From Streptomyces aureus (GTDB lineage: Bacteria > Actinomycetota > Actinomycetes > Streptomycetales > Streptomycetaceae): a stretch of DNA of 36,690 bases. Positions 7,360-15,095 of the stretch are shown here, in pieces. A model generated the notes under the pieces. That model was not told where the DNA came from and did no database searches. It saw nothing but the letters and a program-made list of their open reading frames with translations. Positions within the stretch are counted from its first letter, which is position 1. Every line of letters begins with the position of its first letter. Made by a program: the position numbers and the translations under genes. Location: the NCBI RefSeq assembly GCF_001418135.1, contig NZ_LIPQ01000487.1:1-36690 (forward strand), given 5' to 3'.

Positions 7360-8013
7360 GTGACCGCCCCCGAGTCGCCCCAGCCCGCCGACGACGCCGA
7401 CGCGTCGCACGTCCCGCCGCTGACGACCCGTGTCGTCATCGCCGAGGACGAGGCCCTCATCCGCCTCGACCTCAAAGAGATGCTGGAGGAAGAGGGCTAC
7501 ACGGTCGTCGGCGAGGCCGGAGACGGCCAGACCGCCGTCGAGCTCGCCCGCGAGCACCGCCCCGACCTCGTCATCCTCGACGTGAAGATGCCCGTCCTGG
7601 ACGGCATCTCGGCCGCGGAGAAGATCGCCGGCGAGTCCATCGCCCCGGTCCTCATGCTCACCGCCTTCTCGCAGCGCGAGCTCGTCGAGCGGGCCCGGGA
7701 CGCCGGCGCCATGGCGTACCTCGTGAAGCCGTTCAGCAAGAGCGACGTGGTGCCGGCCATCGAGATGGCCGTCTCCCGCTTCTCCGAACTGCGCGCCCTG
7801 GAGCAGGAGGTCGCCGACCTCTCGCAGCGTCTGGAGACCCGCAAGCTGGTGGACCGCGCCAAGTCCGTCCTGCAGACCCAGTACGGGCTGACGGAGCCGG
7901 CCGCGTTCCGCTGGATCCAGAAGACGTCCATGGACCGGCGGATGTCCATGCAGCAGGTCGCCGAGGCGGTCATCGAGGACGCCGAGGAGAAGAAGGCGGC
8001 CAAGGGCCAGTAG
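7360..8013 (+). CDS. pdtaR: ANTAR-domain response regulator (PdtaR type)
   Basis: This 217-aa two-component response regulator acts on RNA rather than DNA. The receiver domain spans about residues 24-137, with acidic pocket E29-D30, phospho-acceptor D74 (VILDVKMP), T101 and K123 (YLVKPF). A short helical linker leads to a C-terminal ANTAR domain (about 152-206, including VDRAKSVLQTQYGLTEPAAF) that in this family binds tandem hairpins to cause antitermination. The GTG at 7360 is chosen because AAGGAG (7350-7355) precedes it; an earlier in-frame GTG at 7333 lacks one. The position between pyk and polA matches M. tuberculosis pdtaR (Rv1626), whose partner kinase is PdtaS. No histidine kinase is adjacent here. 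A strong shared terminator follows. Confidence 0.92.
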   Translation: MTAPESPQPADDADASHVPPLTTRVVIAEDEALIRLDLKEMLEEEGYTVVGEAGDGQTAVELAREHRPDLVILDVKMPVLDGISAAEKIAGESIAPVLMLTAFSQRELVERARDAGAMAYLVKPFSKSDVVPAIEMAVSRFSELRALEQEVADLSQRLETRKLVDRAKSVLQTQYGLTEPAAFRWIQKTSMDRRMSMQQVAEAVIEDAEEKKAAKGQ

Positions 8014-8054
8014 CCGCCGCCCGCCCTGCCCGCCCCGTCCCGCAGGCGCACGGA

Positions 8055-8090
8055 GAAGGCCCGCCCCACGGCTTTGTGGGGCGGGCCTTC
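8055..8090. terminator. Bidirectional terminator between pdtaR and livF
   Basis: GAAGGCCCGCCCCAC (8055-8069) pairs perfectly over 15 bp with 8076-8090 around a 6-nt GGCTTT loop. It lies 41 bp past the pdtaR stop and 24 bp past the livF stop on the other strand, so it can end both transcripts. There is no long U-tract, which is usual in Streptomyces. Confidence 0.85.
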
Positions 8091-8114
8091 TGTCCGTGGT
8101 GCCGACCGGGTGGG

Positions 8115-8827
8115 TCAGTCCTCGCCGAGGTACGCCTTGCGGACGGACTCGTCGTGGAGCAGGTTCTGGCCGGTGCCCGAGAGCACGACCTTGCCGATCT
8201 CCATGACGTGGCCCTGGTCCGCGAGGGCGAGCGCGGCCTGGGCGTTCTGCTCGACGAGCAGGATCGTGGTGCCCTGGGCCTTCAGCTCGGCGATGGTCGC
8301 CATGATCTTCTGCATCATGATCGGCGAGAGGCCCATGGAGGGTTCGTCGAGCATGAGCAGCTTCGGCTGGGACATGAGCGCCCGGCCCATGGCGAGCATC
8401 TGCTGCTCGCCGCCGGAGAGGGTGCCGGCCGCCTGCTTGCGACGCTCGCCCAGGATCGGGAAGAGGTCGTAGGCGCGCTGGACGTCCTTGGCGATGCCGG
8501 CGGTGTCCTTGCGGAGGAAGGCGCCGAGGAGGAGGTTCTCCTCGATCGTCATGCGGGGGAAGATGTGCCGGCCCTCGGGGGAGTGGGCCAGACCCAGTGA
8601 GACGATCTTGTGCGCGGGGATCTTGCGGAGGGACTTGCCCTCGAACTTGATCTGGCCGCCGACCGGCTTGAGGAGCCCGGAGAGGGTCCGCAGGGTGGTG
8701 GTCTTCCCGGCGCCGTTGGTGCCGATGAGGGTGACGACCTCACCGGCGTTGACGGAGAAGGAGATGCCCTTGACGGCCTCGATCTTTCCGTAGGCGACGC
8801 GCAGGTCCTCGACTTCGAGCAGTGCGG

Positions 8828-8831
<4 letters not shown>
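8115..8831 (-). CDS. livF: Branched-chain amino acid ABC transporter, ATP-binding protein LivF
   Basis: This 238-aa cytoplasmic ATPase is one of two for the branched-chain amino-acid importer. Walker A GTNGAGKTT is at residues 37-45, the signature LSGGEQQ at 138-144, and Walker B with the catalytic Glu (LLMLDEPSMGLSP) near 158-170. Length and sequence are typical of LivF. It is the last gene of livK-H-M-G-F and its ATG overlaps the livG stop by 4 bp. AAGGAG lies 8 nt before the start. A strong bidirectional hairpin follows the stop. Confidence 0.95.
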
Positions 8832-9862
<1,031 letters not shown>

Positions 9863-9865
9863 GGT

Positions 9866-11698
9866 TCAGGCACCTGCCTTGACGGGCGTGGCGGGCGTCT
9901 CGTCGTGCTCGTGGAACTCCAGCTGGTTGCGCCGGTTGGCGATCATGCCCTCCGGGCGGAAGCGCATGAGCAGGATCAGCGCGACGCCGAAGGCGAAGAG
10001 CTGGTACTCGCCCATGAACTGGAGCTTGTTCGGGATGAGGAAGAGCAGCGAGGCGCCGACCAGGGGACCGCTCATCGTGCCCATGCCGCCGAGGACGACG
10101 GCCGCGAGCAGGAAGGCGGAGTTGGGCGGGATCGGTCCGGCGAAGAGGTACTGCTCCGGGGTCACCGTGTAGGTCACGTGGGCCTGCACGGTGCCGGCGA
10201 GGCCGGCGAGCGAGGCGCCGAGCGCGAAGGCGATGAGCTTGACCCGGAAGCCGTTGATGCCCATGGCGAGCGCGGCGGTCTCGTCCTCGCGGATGGCGAC
10301 CCAGGCGCGGCCGATGCGGGAGTCGCCGCTGCGGCGGAAGACCAGCACGACGACCGCCATGATCAGCAGCATCAGGAAGAAGTAGTTCGCGAAGCGGCCG
10401 ATGGTGAAGCCGGCGATGGCGTGCTCGGCGCCGAAGTCGAACCCGAAGATGTTGAGGTTCGGGATGGACGCGATGCCGTTGGAGCCGTTGGTGATGTCCG
10501 GGCCGGAGGTGCCGTCGGTGTTCATGACGGCGATGCGGAAGATCTCACCGAATCCGAGCGTCACGATGGCGAGGTAGTCGCCGCGCAGTCGCAGGGTGGG
10601 GGCGCCGATGAGGACACCGAAGACCAGGGAGGCTCCGGCGCCGACGAGGACGGCGGCCCAGAAGGGGAGGTGGACGCCGAACGGGGAGGTCGGGGCGCCC
10701 GAGACGAGGGCGGCCGCGTAGGCGCCGACGCCGAGGAAGGCGACGTAGCCGAGGTCGAGGAGACCGGCGAGGCCGACGACGATGTTCAGGCCCAGGGCGA
10801 CCGTGGCGAAGATCAGGATGTAGACGCCGAGCGTCGCGTACTGGTCGTCGGTCTGGGTGAAGGGGAAGAGCGCCGCCGCGATGAACGCACCCGCGATGGT
10901 GAGGTTCTGGTGCTTCTTGGTGAGCTGGGTGGCCTGCTGCATGAGGCCGGACTTGTTGATCGCGGCGAAGCCGAGGCCGGCCGTGATCAGGAAGCCGACG
11001 AACAGCTCGTCGTACTCGGTGCCGACGCCGTAGGTGAAGACGCCGAGCGCCGCGGCGAGGATGCCCGTGATGATCAGGATCTCGACCGTGGAGTGCATCG
11101 GGGGCAGCTTGCGGGCGGTGCCGGTGACGGCGAAGGCGCCCTTGAAGGCCGTCCAGCCGTTGCCGGCGCGGTGCTTGAACTGGTCCCAGCCGGTGTCCTC
11201 GGGGTCCACGGGGTGTACCGCGGGCCGTTCGAAGGGGAGGGCGAGGGCGCCGAGGAGGGTGAGCAGGGAGGTGAGCGCGACGATCGCGCCGCCCGGCTCC
11301 AGGTTGATCGGGCCGCCCAGCGAGATGCTGATCGCGGCGACGGTGTACCAGGTGGTGCCGAAGGTGGCGAGCGCGGCGACCTTGATGGCCGCGTCGGCGC
11401 CGGCGGGGGTCAGCCAGCGGGTGCCCTTGACGCCGTAGGAGGAGAGGGCGAAGAGGGCGGTGAGCAGGCCCAGGACGAGGACCTGCGTCTGGAGGCCGGC
11501 GGGGGAGCCGTAGTACGTGAGGTCGCCGGGGAACGTGGGCGTCCAGGTCCAGGCGAGGAAGCAGGCGGCGACGGTGAGGCCGGAGCCGCCCAGGGCGAGG
11601 GCGCGGGCGGCCTTGGCCGGCAGGAAGCCGATCAGACCGGTCGCTTCGTCCCGCTGGGAGGCCGTTGCTGCCTGGGTGTTCTCGGAGATGGTGGTCAT
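9866..11698 (-). CDS. livM: Branched-chain amino acid ABC transporter permease LivM
   Basis: This is a polytopic permease of about 610 aa. The N-terminal half has several hydrophobic segments (for example FLPAKAARALALGG and WLTPAGADAAIKVAAL) and an extra region before the conserved BPD_transp_2 core. The core, with about eight further membrane segments, covers roughly residues 270-590 and includes NIVVGLAGLLDLGYVAFLGV and the EAA-like loop IGAPTLRLRGDYLAIVTLGF. It is longer than the usual 420-aa LivM because of the N-terminal extension. The ATG at 11698 is preferred because AGGG lies 10 nt before it. A GTG at 11707 overlaps the livH stop and is a real alternative (613 aa). It forms the membrane channel with LivH. 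Confidence 0.92.
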   Translation of the reverse strand: MTTISENTQAATASQRDEATGLIGFLPAKAARALALGGSGLTVAACFLAWTWTPTFPGDLTYYGSPAGLQTQVLVLGLLTALFALSSYGVKGTRWLTPAGADAAIKVAALATFGTTWYTVAAISISLGGPINLEPGGAIVALTSLLTLLGALALPFERPAVHPVDPEDTGWDQFKHRAGNGWTAFKGAFAVTGTARKLPPMHSTVEILIITGILAAALGVFTYGVGTEYDELFVGFLITAGLGFAAINKSGLMQQATQLTKKHQNLTIAGAFIAAALFPFTQTDDQYATLGVYILIFATVALGLNIVVGLAGLLDLGYVAFLGVGAYAAALVSGAPTSPFGVHLPFWAAVLVGAGASLVFGVLIGAPTLRLRGDYLAIVTLGFGEIFRIAVMNTDGTSGPDITNGSNGIASIPNLNIFGFDFGAEHAIAGFTIGRFANYFFLMLLIMAVVVLVFRRSGDSRIGRAWVAIREDETAALAMGINGFRVKLIAFALGASLAGLAGTVQAHVTYTVTPEQYLFAGPIPPNSAFLLAAVVLGGMGTMSGPLVGASLLFLIPNKLQFMGEYQLFAFGVALILLMRFRPEGMIANRRNQLEFHEHDETPATPVKAGA

Positions 11699-11703
11699 GG
11701 TGC

Positions 11704-12633
11704 TCACGCCCTGTCCGCGACGCGCTCGCCCAGGAGGCCTTGTGGCCGGGCGAGGAGTACGACGATGAGGAGTACGAAGGCCCAGACGTCGGCCCAGGAC
11801 TGGCCGCCGAGCTGCTCCATACCGGGGATGTGGCTGACGTACGCCGTCGCCATGGTCTCGGCGACACCGAGGACGACTCCGCCGATCATGGCTCCGTAGA
11901 TGTTGCCGATGCCGCCGAGGACGGCGGCGGTGAAGGCCTTGAGTCCGAGGAGGAAGCCCATCTTGTAGTCGACGACGCCGTACTTGAGGCCGTAGGCGAC
12001 GGCGCCGACGGCGGCCATGGCGGCGCCGAGGGCGAACGCGATCACGATGATCCGGTCGGTGTTGACGCCCATGAGCTTGGCGGTGTCCGGGTCCTGCGCG
12101 GTGGCCTGCATGCCGCGGCCGACGCGGGTCCGCATGACGAAGAAGGCGAGGACGGCCATGCAGATCGGGGCGGCGATCAGCAGGAAGACGTCGCCGGTCT
12201 GGATGGTGACCGGGCCGAGCTCGATCGGACCGCCGGGGATCTGCGGGAAGGTCCGGGCGCTCTTCGCCTCGGGGTACCACACCCACACCGCGTACTGCAG
12301 GGCGAGCGAGAGGCCGATGGCCGTGATGAGCGGGGCGAGGCGGGGGCCACCTCGTAGCGGACGGTAGGCGAACCGTTCCGCCCCGACGGCTATGGTGGTC
12401 GCGACTATCACGGCACCGATGATCATGACGGGCAGCGCGACCCACATGCTGGTGCCGCCGGGCAGGATGAGCCAGACCGTGAGCGCCCCGAAGCCGCCGG
12501 TCATGAAGATCTCGCCATGGGCGAAGTTGATGAGCTGGACGATGCCGTAGACCATCGTGTAGCCGACGGCGACGAGCCCGTACATGGATCCCAGTAGCAG
12601 GCCGTTGACCAGCTGCTGCGGCAGTTCGTTCAC
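11704..12633 (-). CDS. livH: Branched-chain amino acid ABC transporter permease LivH
   Basis: This 309-aa inner-membrane permease has a clear LivH opening (LPQQLVNGLLLGSMYGLVAV, then GIVQLINFAHGEIFM) and the permease motif MGVNTDRIIVIAFALGAAMA in the second half. About eight hydrophobic segments are visible. The start is set at the GTG at 12633 because GGAGG (plus-strand 12642-12646) lies 8 nt before it; the frame continues upstream to 12669 without a better ribosome site. It follows livK by 120 bp, which contain a hairpin and a 10-bp triplicate repeat, and its stop meets the livM start. It pairs with LivM to carry Leu/Ile/Val or related substrates across the membrane. Confidence 0.93.
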   Translation of the reverse strand: MNELPQQLVNGLLLGSMYGLVAVGYTMVYGIVQLINFAHGEIFMTGGFGALTVWLILPGGTSMWVALPVMIIGAVIVATTIAVGAERFAYRPLRGGPRLAPLITAIGLSLALQYAVWVWYPEAKSARTFPQIPGGPIELGPVTIQTGDVFLLIAAPICMAVLAFFVMRTRVGRGMQATAQDPDTAKLMGVNTDRIIVIAFALGAAMAAVGAVAYGLKYGVVDYKMGFLLGLKAFTAAVLGGIGNIYGAMIGGVVLGVAETMATAYVSHIPGMEQLGGQSWADVWAFVLLIVVLLARPQGLLGERVADRA

Positions 12634-12667
12634 CGCATTGTCCTCCGAGACTTTCGACGGATGTGAC

Positions 12668-12703
12668 ACCGCGCGGGGAGCCTGGTGCGGCCCCCCGCGC
12701 GGT
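12668..12703 (-). terminator. Inverted repeat between livK and livH (attenuator or processing hairpin)
   Basis: ACCGCGCGGGG (12668-12678) pairs over 11 bp with 12693-12703 around a 14-nt loop. It lies 50 bp after the livK stop and 34 bp before the livH start, inside the operon. Such hairpins often let the abundant binding protein be made in excess over the permease and ATPases by partial termination or by protecting the livK mRNA end. Confidence 0.65.
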
Positions 12704-12706
12704 GAA

Positions 12707-12736
12707 AGTGGTGCTGAGTGGTGCTGAGTGGTGCTG
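12707..12736. repeat. Three perfect 10-bp tandem copies in the livK-livH spacer
   Basis: AGTGGTGCTG occurs at 12707-12716, 12717-12726 and 12727-12736 without mismatches, between the livK stop and the attenuator-like hairpin. It is non-coding. It may be a slippage product with no function. Confidence 0.8.
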
Positions 12737-12753
12737 CGGAGCGGGGCTGTTGA

Positions 12754-13989
12754 TCAGCCGCCGAAGGTGTCGGACTTGACCGGCTTGAACGCGCCGCCCT
12801 CGACCTTGTAGACCGTCAGCTGCTTGTTGGTGGTGTCACCGAACTCGTCGAAGGAGACCTTGCCGGTCACGCCCTCGAAGGAGACACCCTGCATGGCCTC
12901 GACGACCTTGGCGCGCTCGGGGGCCTTGCCGCCGTTGCCCTCGGCGGCCTTCTTGACGGCCTCGATGATCGCCCAGGTGGAGTCGTAGGCGTAGCCGCCG
13001 TAGGCCTCGTAGGCCTCCTTGTAGCCCTTGGCCTTGTAGTTGGCCAGGAACTCCTTGGCGGAGTCGAGGGACTCGATCGGCGCGCCGACCGAGGTGGCGA
13101 TGTCGCCGTTGGTCGCGGCCGCGCCGCCGAGCTTCACGTACTCGGGGCTGTAGATCGCGTCGCCGCCGACGACGACGACCTTCGCGCCGGCTTCCTTGAT
13201 CTGCTTGGCCAGCGGGCCGGCGGCCGGGTACTCGCCACCGTAGTAGACGACGTCGGCGCCGGAGCTCTTCACCTTGGTCGCGACCGCGGAGAAGTCCTTG
13301 GTGTCCGGGTTGATGTGCTCGGTGCCGAGGACCTTGCCGCCGAGCTTCTCGAACTCGCCCTTGAAGGTGCCCGCGAGGCCGGCGCCGTAGGTCTTCTTGT
13401 CGTCGATGATGAAGGCCTTGGTCTTCTTGGCCTCCTTGAAGACGTACTGCGCGGCGAACGGGCCCTGGATGGCGTCCGTGGTGGCGGTGCGGAAGTACGA
13501 CTTGTAGGTGCGCTTCTTTTCGCCGGTGCTCCAGTTGATGCCCTGGCTCAGCGCGGGGTTGGTGTTGGCCGGGGAGACCTGCACCAGCTTGGCGTCGTCG
13601 AAGACCTTCTGCATCGACTCGGCGACGGAGGAGTTCAGCGGGCCGACGACGCCGAGGACGGACTTGTCGGCGACGAACTTGGTGGCGTTCTGCTGGCCGG
13701 CGGAGGGCTGGGCCTGGTCGTCCAGGGACTCCAGCTTGAAGGTCACGCCCTTGACGTAGGACTTCTCGTTGGCCGTCTTGACCGCGAGGTCGGCGGAGTT
13801 CTTGATGCCGAGGCCGAGGGCGGACAGCTCACCCGTGAGGGGCGCGTCGAGACCGATGGTCACGGTGACGTTGCCGCCGTCGCCGTTCTCGGCGGCGCCG
13901 CCCTTGTCGTCGCGCGAACCACAGGCGGTGAGGGTGAGTGCTCCCGCGGTGACCGCGGTGGTGAGTATGAGCATCGAACGGTTTCGCAC
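12754..13989 (-). CDS. livK: Branched-chain amino acid ABC transporter substrate-binding lipoprotein LivK
   Basis: This 411-aa extracellular solute receptor starts with a lipoprotein signal: basic MRNR, a hydrophobic run, and lipobox LTAC with the acylated Cys at residue 23. A Ser/Gly/Asp-rich linker follows, then a Peripla_BP_6 domain beginning VTVTIGLDAPLTGELSALG and continuing with GVVGPLNSSVAESMQ and YAYDSTWAIIEAVKKA. The GTG at 13989 has AAGGA 6 nt upstream. It is the first gene of the liv operon and is followed by a hairpin, consistent with higher expression than the rest. Substrates are probably Leu/Ile/Val; other amino acids or amides are possible for this family. More than 250 bp of upstream non-coding DNA carry candidate operator dyads. 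Confidence 0.94.
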   Translation of the reverse strand: MRNRSMLILTTAVTAGALTLTACGSRDDKGGAAENGDGGNVTVTIGLDAPLTGELSALGLGIKNSADLAVKTANEKSYVKGVTFKLESLDDQAQPSAGQQNATKFVADKSVLGVVGPLNSSVAESMQKVFDDAKLVQVSPANTNPALSQGINWSTGEKKRTYKSYFRTATTDAIQGPFAAQYVFKEAKKTKAFIIDDKKTYGAGLAGTFKGEFEKLGGKVLGTEHINPDTKDFSAVATKVKSSGADVVYYGGEYPAAGPLAKQIKEAGAKVVVVGGDAIYSPEYVKLGGAAATNGDIATSVGAPIESLDSAKEFLANYKAKGYKEAYEAYGGYAYDSTWAIIEAVKKAAEGNGGKAPERAKVVEAMQGVSFEGVTGKVSFDEFGDTTNKQLTVYKVEGGAFKPVKSDTFGG

Positions 13990-14265
13990 GAAGGGTCCTT
14001 TCCCTGGCGCGGCCCCCTCGGATGAGGCGGTGCCGTGAAGCTGCGGAGCGAGGGGTGCCGTTTTGGAACGCCGGGCCGTACTGGGGTTGGTACAAGGCCG
14101 TGCAGTAGAACGCGCCCGGCGGCGCGGTGACTGGCGGTGACTCTAAGCGCAGGTGGGGAGGGTCGGGGAGCGCCGAGGTCAGGATGTGACTGTCTTGTTA
14201 TGCCGACGGGGAAAGAGTGTGCGCGTGGGCTGGGAAAACCGGGACATTAGGGTCTGTAATGCGGT

Positions 14266-14282
14266 GTTCACATAGTGAGAAC
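14266..14282. promoter_or_regulatory. 17-bp dyad upstream of livK (candidate operator)
   Basis: GTTCACATAGTGAGAAC is an interrupted palindrome with GTTC/GAAC arms and inner CA/TG pairs; one A-A mismatch interrupts it. It lies 277 bp before the livK start in a relatively AT-rich patch that also offers TANNNT-type -10 sequences on the minus strand (TAATGT at 14244-14249). Its size and form fit a dimeric regulator, possibly an IclR or GntR type, but the factor is unknown. Confidence 0.4.
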
Positions 14283-14325
14283 GTGCAGTTCCGCTAAGGG
14301 GCTTGAGCGATTCTTGGTACTGACG

Positions 14326-14378
14326 GTCCGCTCAGCGGACTCTCCGGATATCGGACAACGGCAGAAAGCTGAGCGGAC
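14326..14378. repeat. Palindrome plus inverted copy in the livK upstream region
   Basis: GTCCGCTCAGCGGAC (14326-14340) is a perfect 7-bp-arm palindrome with a single central base. Thirty bases later GAGCGGAC (14371-14378) is the inverted copy of its first eight bases, so alternative hairpins or paired protein sites are possible. The rest of the 546-bp interval 13990-14535 holds no convincing gene; short frames there lack support. Confidence 0.45.
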
Positions 14379-14468
14379 GAACCAGCCCCTCCGCTTCGGT
14401 ATGAGCCACACCTTGTGCACGTGACACAGCGTGACGATCGCGGGGGCGGGGGGTCGCTCGGAACGCCG

Positions 14469-14498
14469 AAGGGGCGGCACCCGCAGGTGCCGCCCCTT
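14469..14498 (-). terminator. Terminator of the thioesterase gene
   Basis: AAGGGGCGGCACC (14469-14481) pairs perfectly over 13 bp with 14486-14498 around a CGCA loop. It lies 37 bp after the thioesterase stop on the minus strand. No U-tract follows. Confidence 0.8.
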
Positions 14499-14535
14499 GG
14501 TCGTGCTTGGCTGGTCAGAGCCTGTGTGTCACCGC

Positions 14536-15030
14536 TCAGGCGTTCGAGGTGTCCGGAATGCTGGACGCGTCCTTCGCGGTGACCTCACGCAGCAGGCACG
14601 TCAGTCGCGCCGTGCACACCCGCTTCTCCTGCTCGTCGGTGATCACGATCTCGTACGTGGCCGTCGACCGCCCGCGGTGCACCGGCGTCGCCACACCGGT
14701 CACCAGACCGCTGCGCACCCCGCGGTGATGGGTGCAGTTCAGGTCGACGCCCACCGCGATCTTCGACACCCCGCCGTGCAGCATCGAGCCGATGGAGCCC
14801 AGCGTCTCCGCGAGCACCGCGGAGGCGCCGCCGTGCAGCAGACCGTACGGCTGGGTGTTGCCCTCCACGGGCATGGTGCCGACGACCCGCTCGGCGGAGG
14901 CCTCCAGGATCTGGACGCCCATCCGGTTGCCGAGGTGCCCGGCCGAGAAGAGCGCCGGGAGGTCGACACCCAGCGCCGCGTACTCGTCGAGGACCTCCTG
15001 CGGGAACTTCACGTGCTGCTGCTCACCCAT
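14536..15030 (-). CDS. Hotdog-fold PaaI-family thioesterase
   Basis: This 164-aa cytoplasmic protein contains one hotdog domain, about residues 35-155. The family motif GLLHGGASAVLAETLGS is at residues 63-79: HGG at 66-68 marks the acyl-CoA site, and the Glu at 75 is the likely catalytic acid/base as in PaaI-type enzymes. It probably hydrolyses acyl- or aryl-CoA thioesters; the substrate is not evident. The ATG at 15030 follows GGAG at a 7-nt spacing. It lies 65 bp downstream of the oxidoreductase gene on the same strand and may be co-transcribed with it. A hotdog thioesterase between pdtaR and polA is, from memory, common in actinobacteria, so this is likely core rather than acquired. Confidence 0.9.
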   Translation of the reverse strand: MGEQQHVKFPQEVLDEYAALGVDLPALFSAGHLGNRMGVQILEASAERVVGTMPVEGNTQPYGLLHGGASAVLAETLGSIGSMLHGGVSKIAVGVDLNCTHHRGVRSGLVTGVATPVHRGRSTATYEIVITDEQEKRVCTARLTCLLREVTAKDASSIPDTSNA

Positions 15031-15095
15031 GCCCGGCTCCGTTCTTTTCGTACGTCTTCGTACGGCTGGTCTTCCTGAGCTGCCTGAGCAAACGC

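Noticed and set aside
14268..14480. A 70-codon minus-strand frame upstream of livK
   Set aside because: No ribosome site, no family resemblance, and it runs through the terminator hairpin at 14469-14498.
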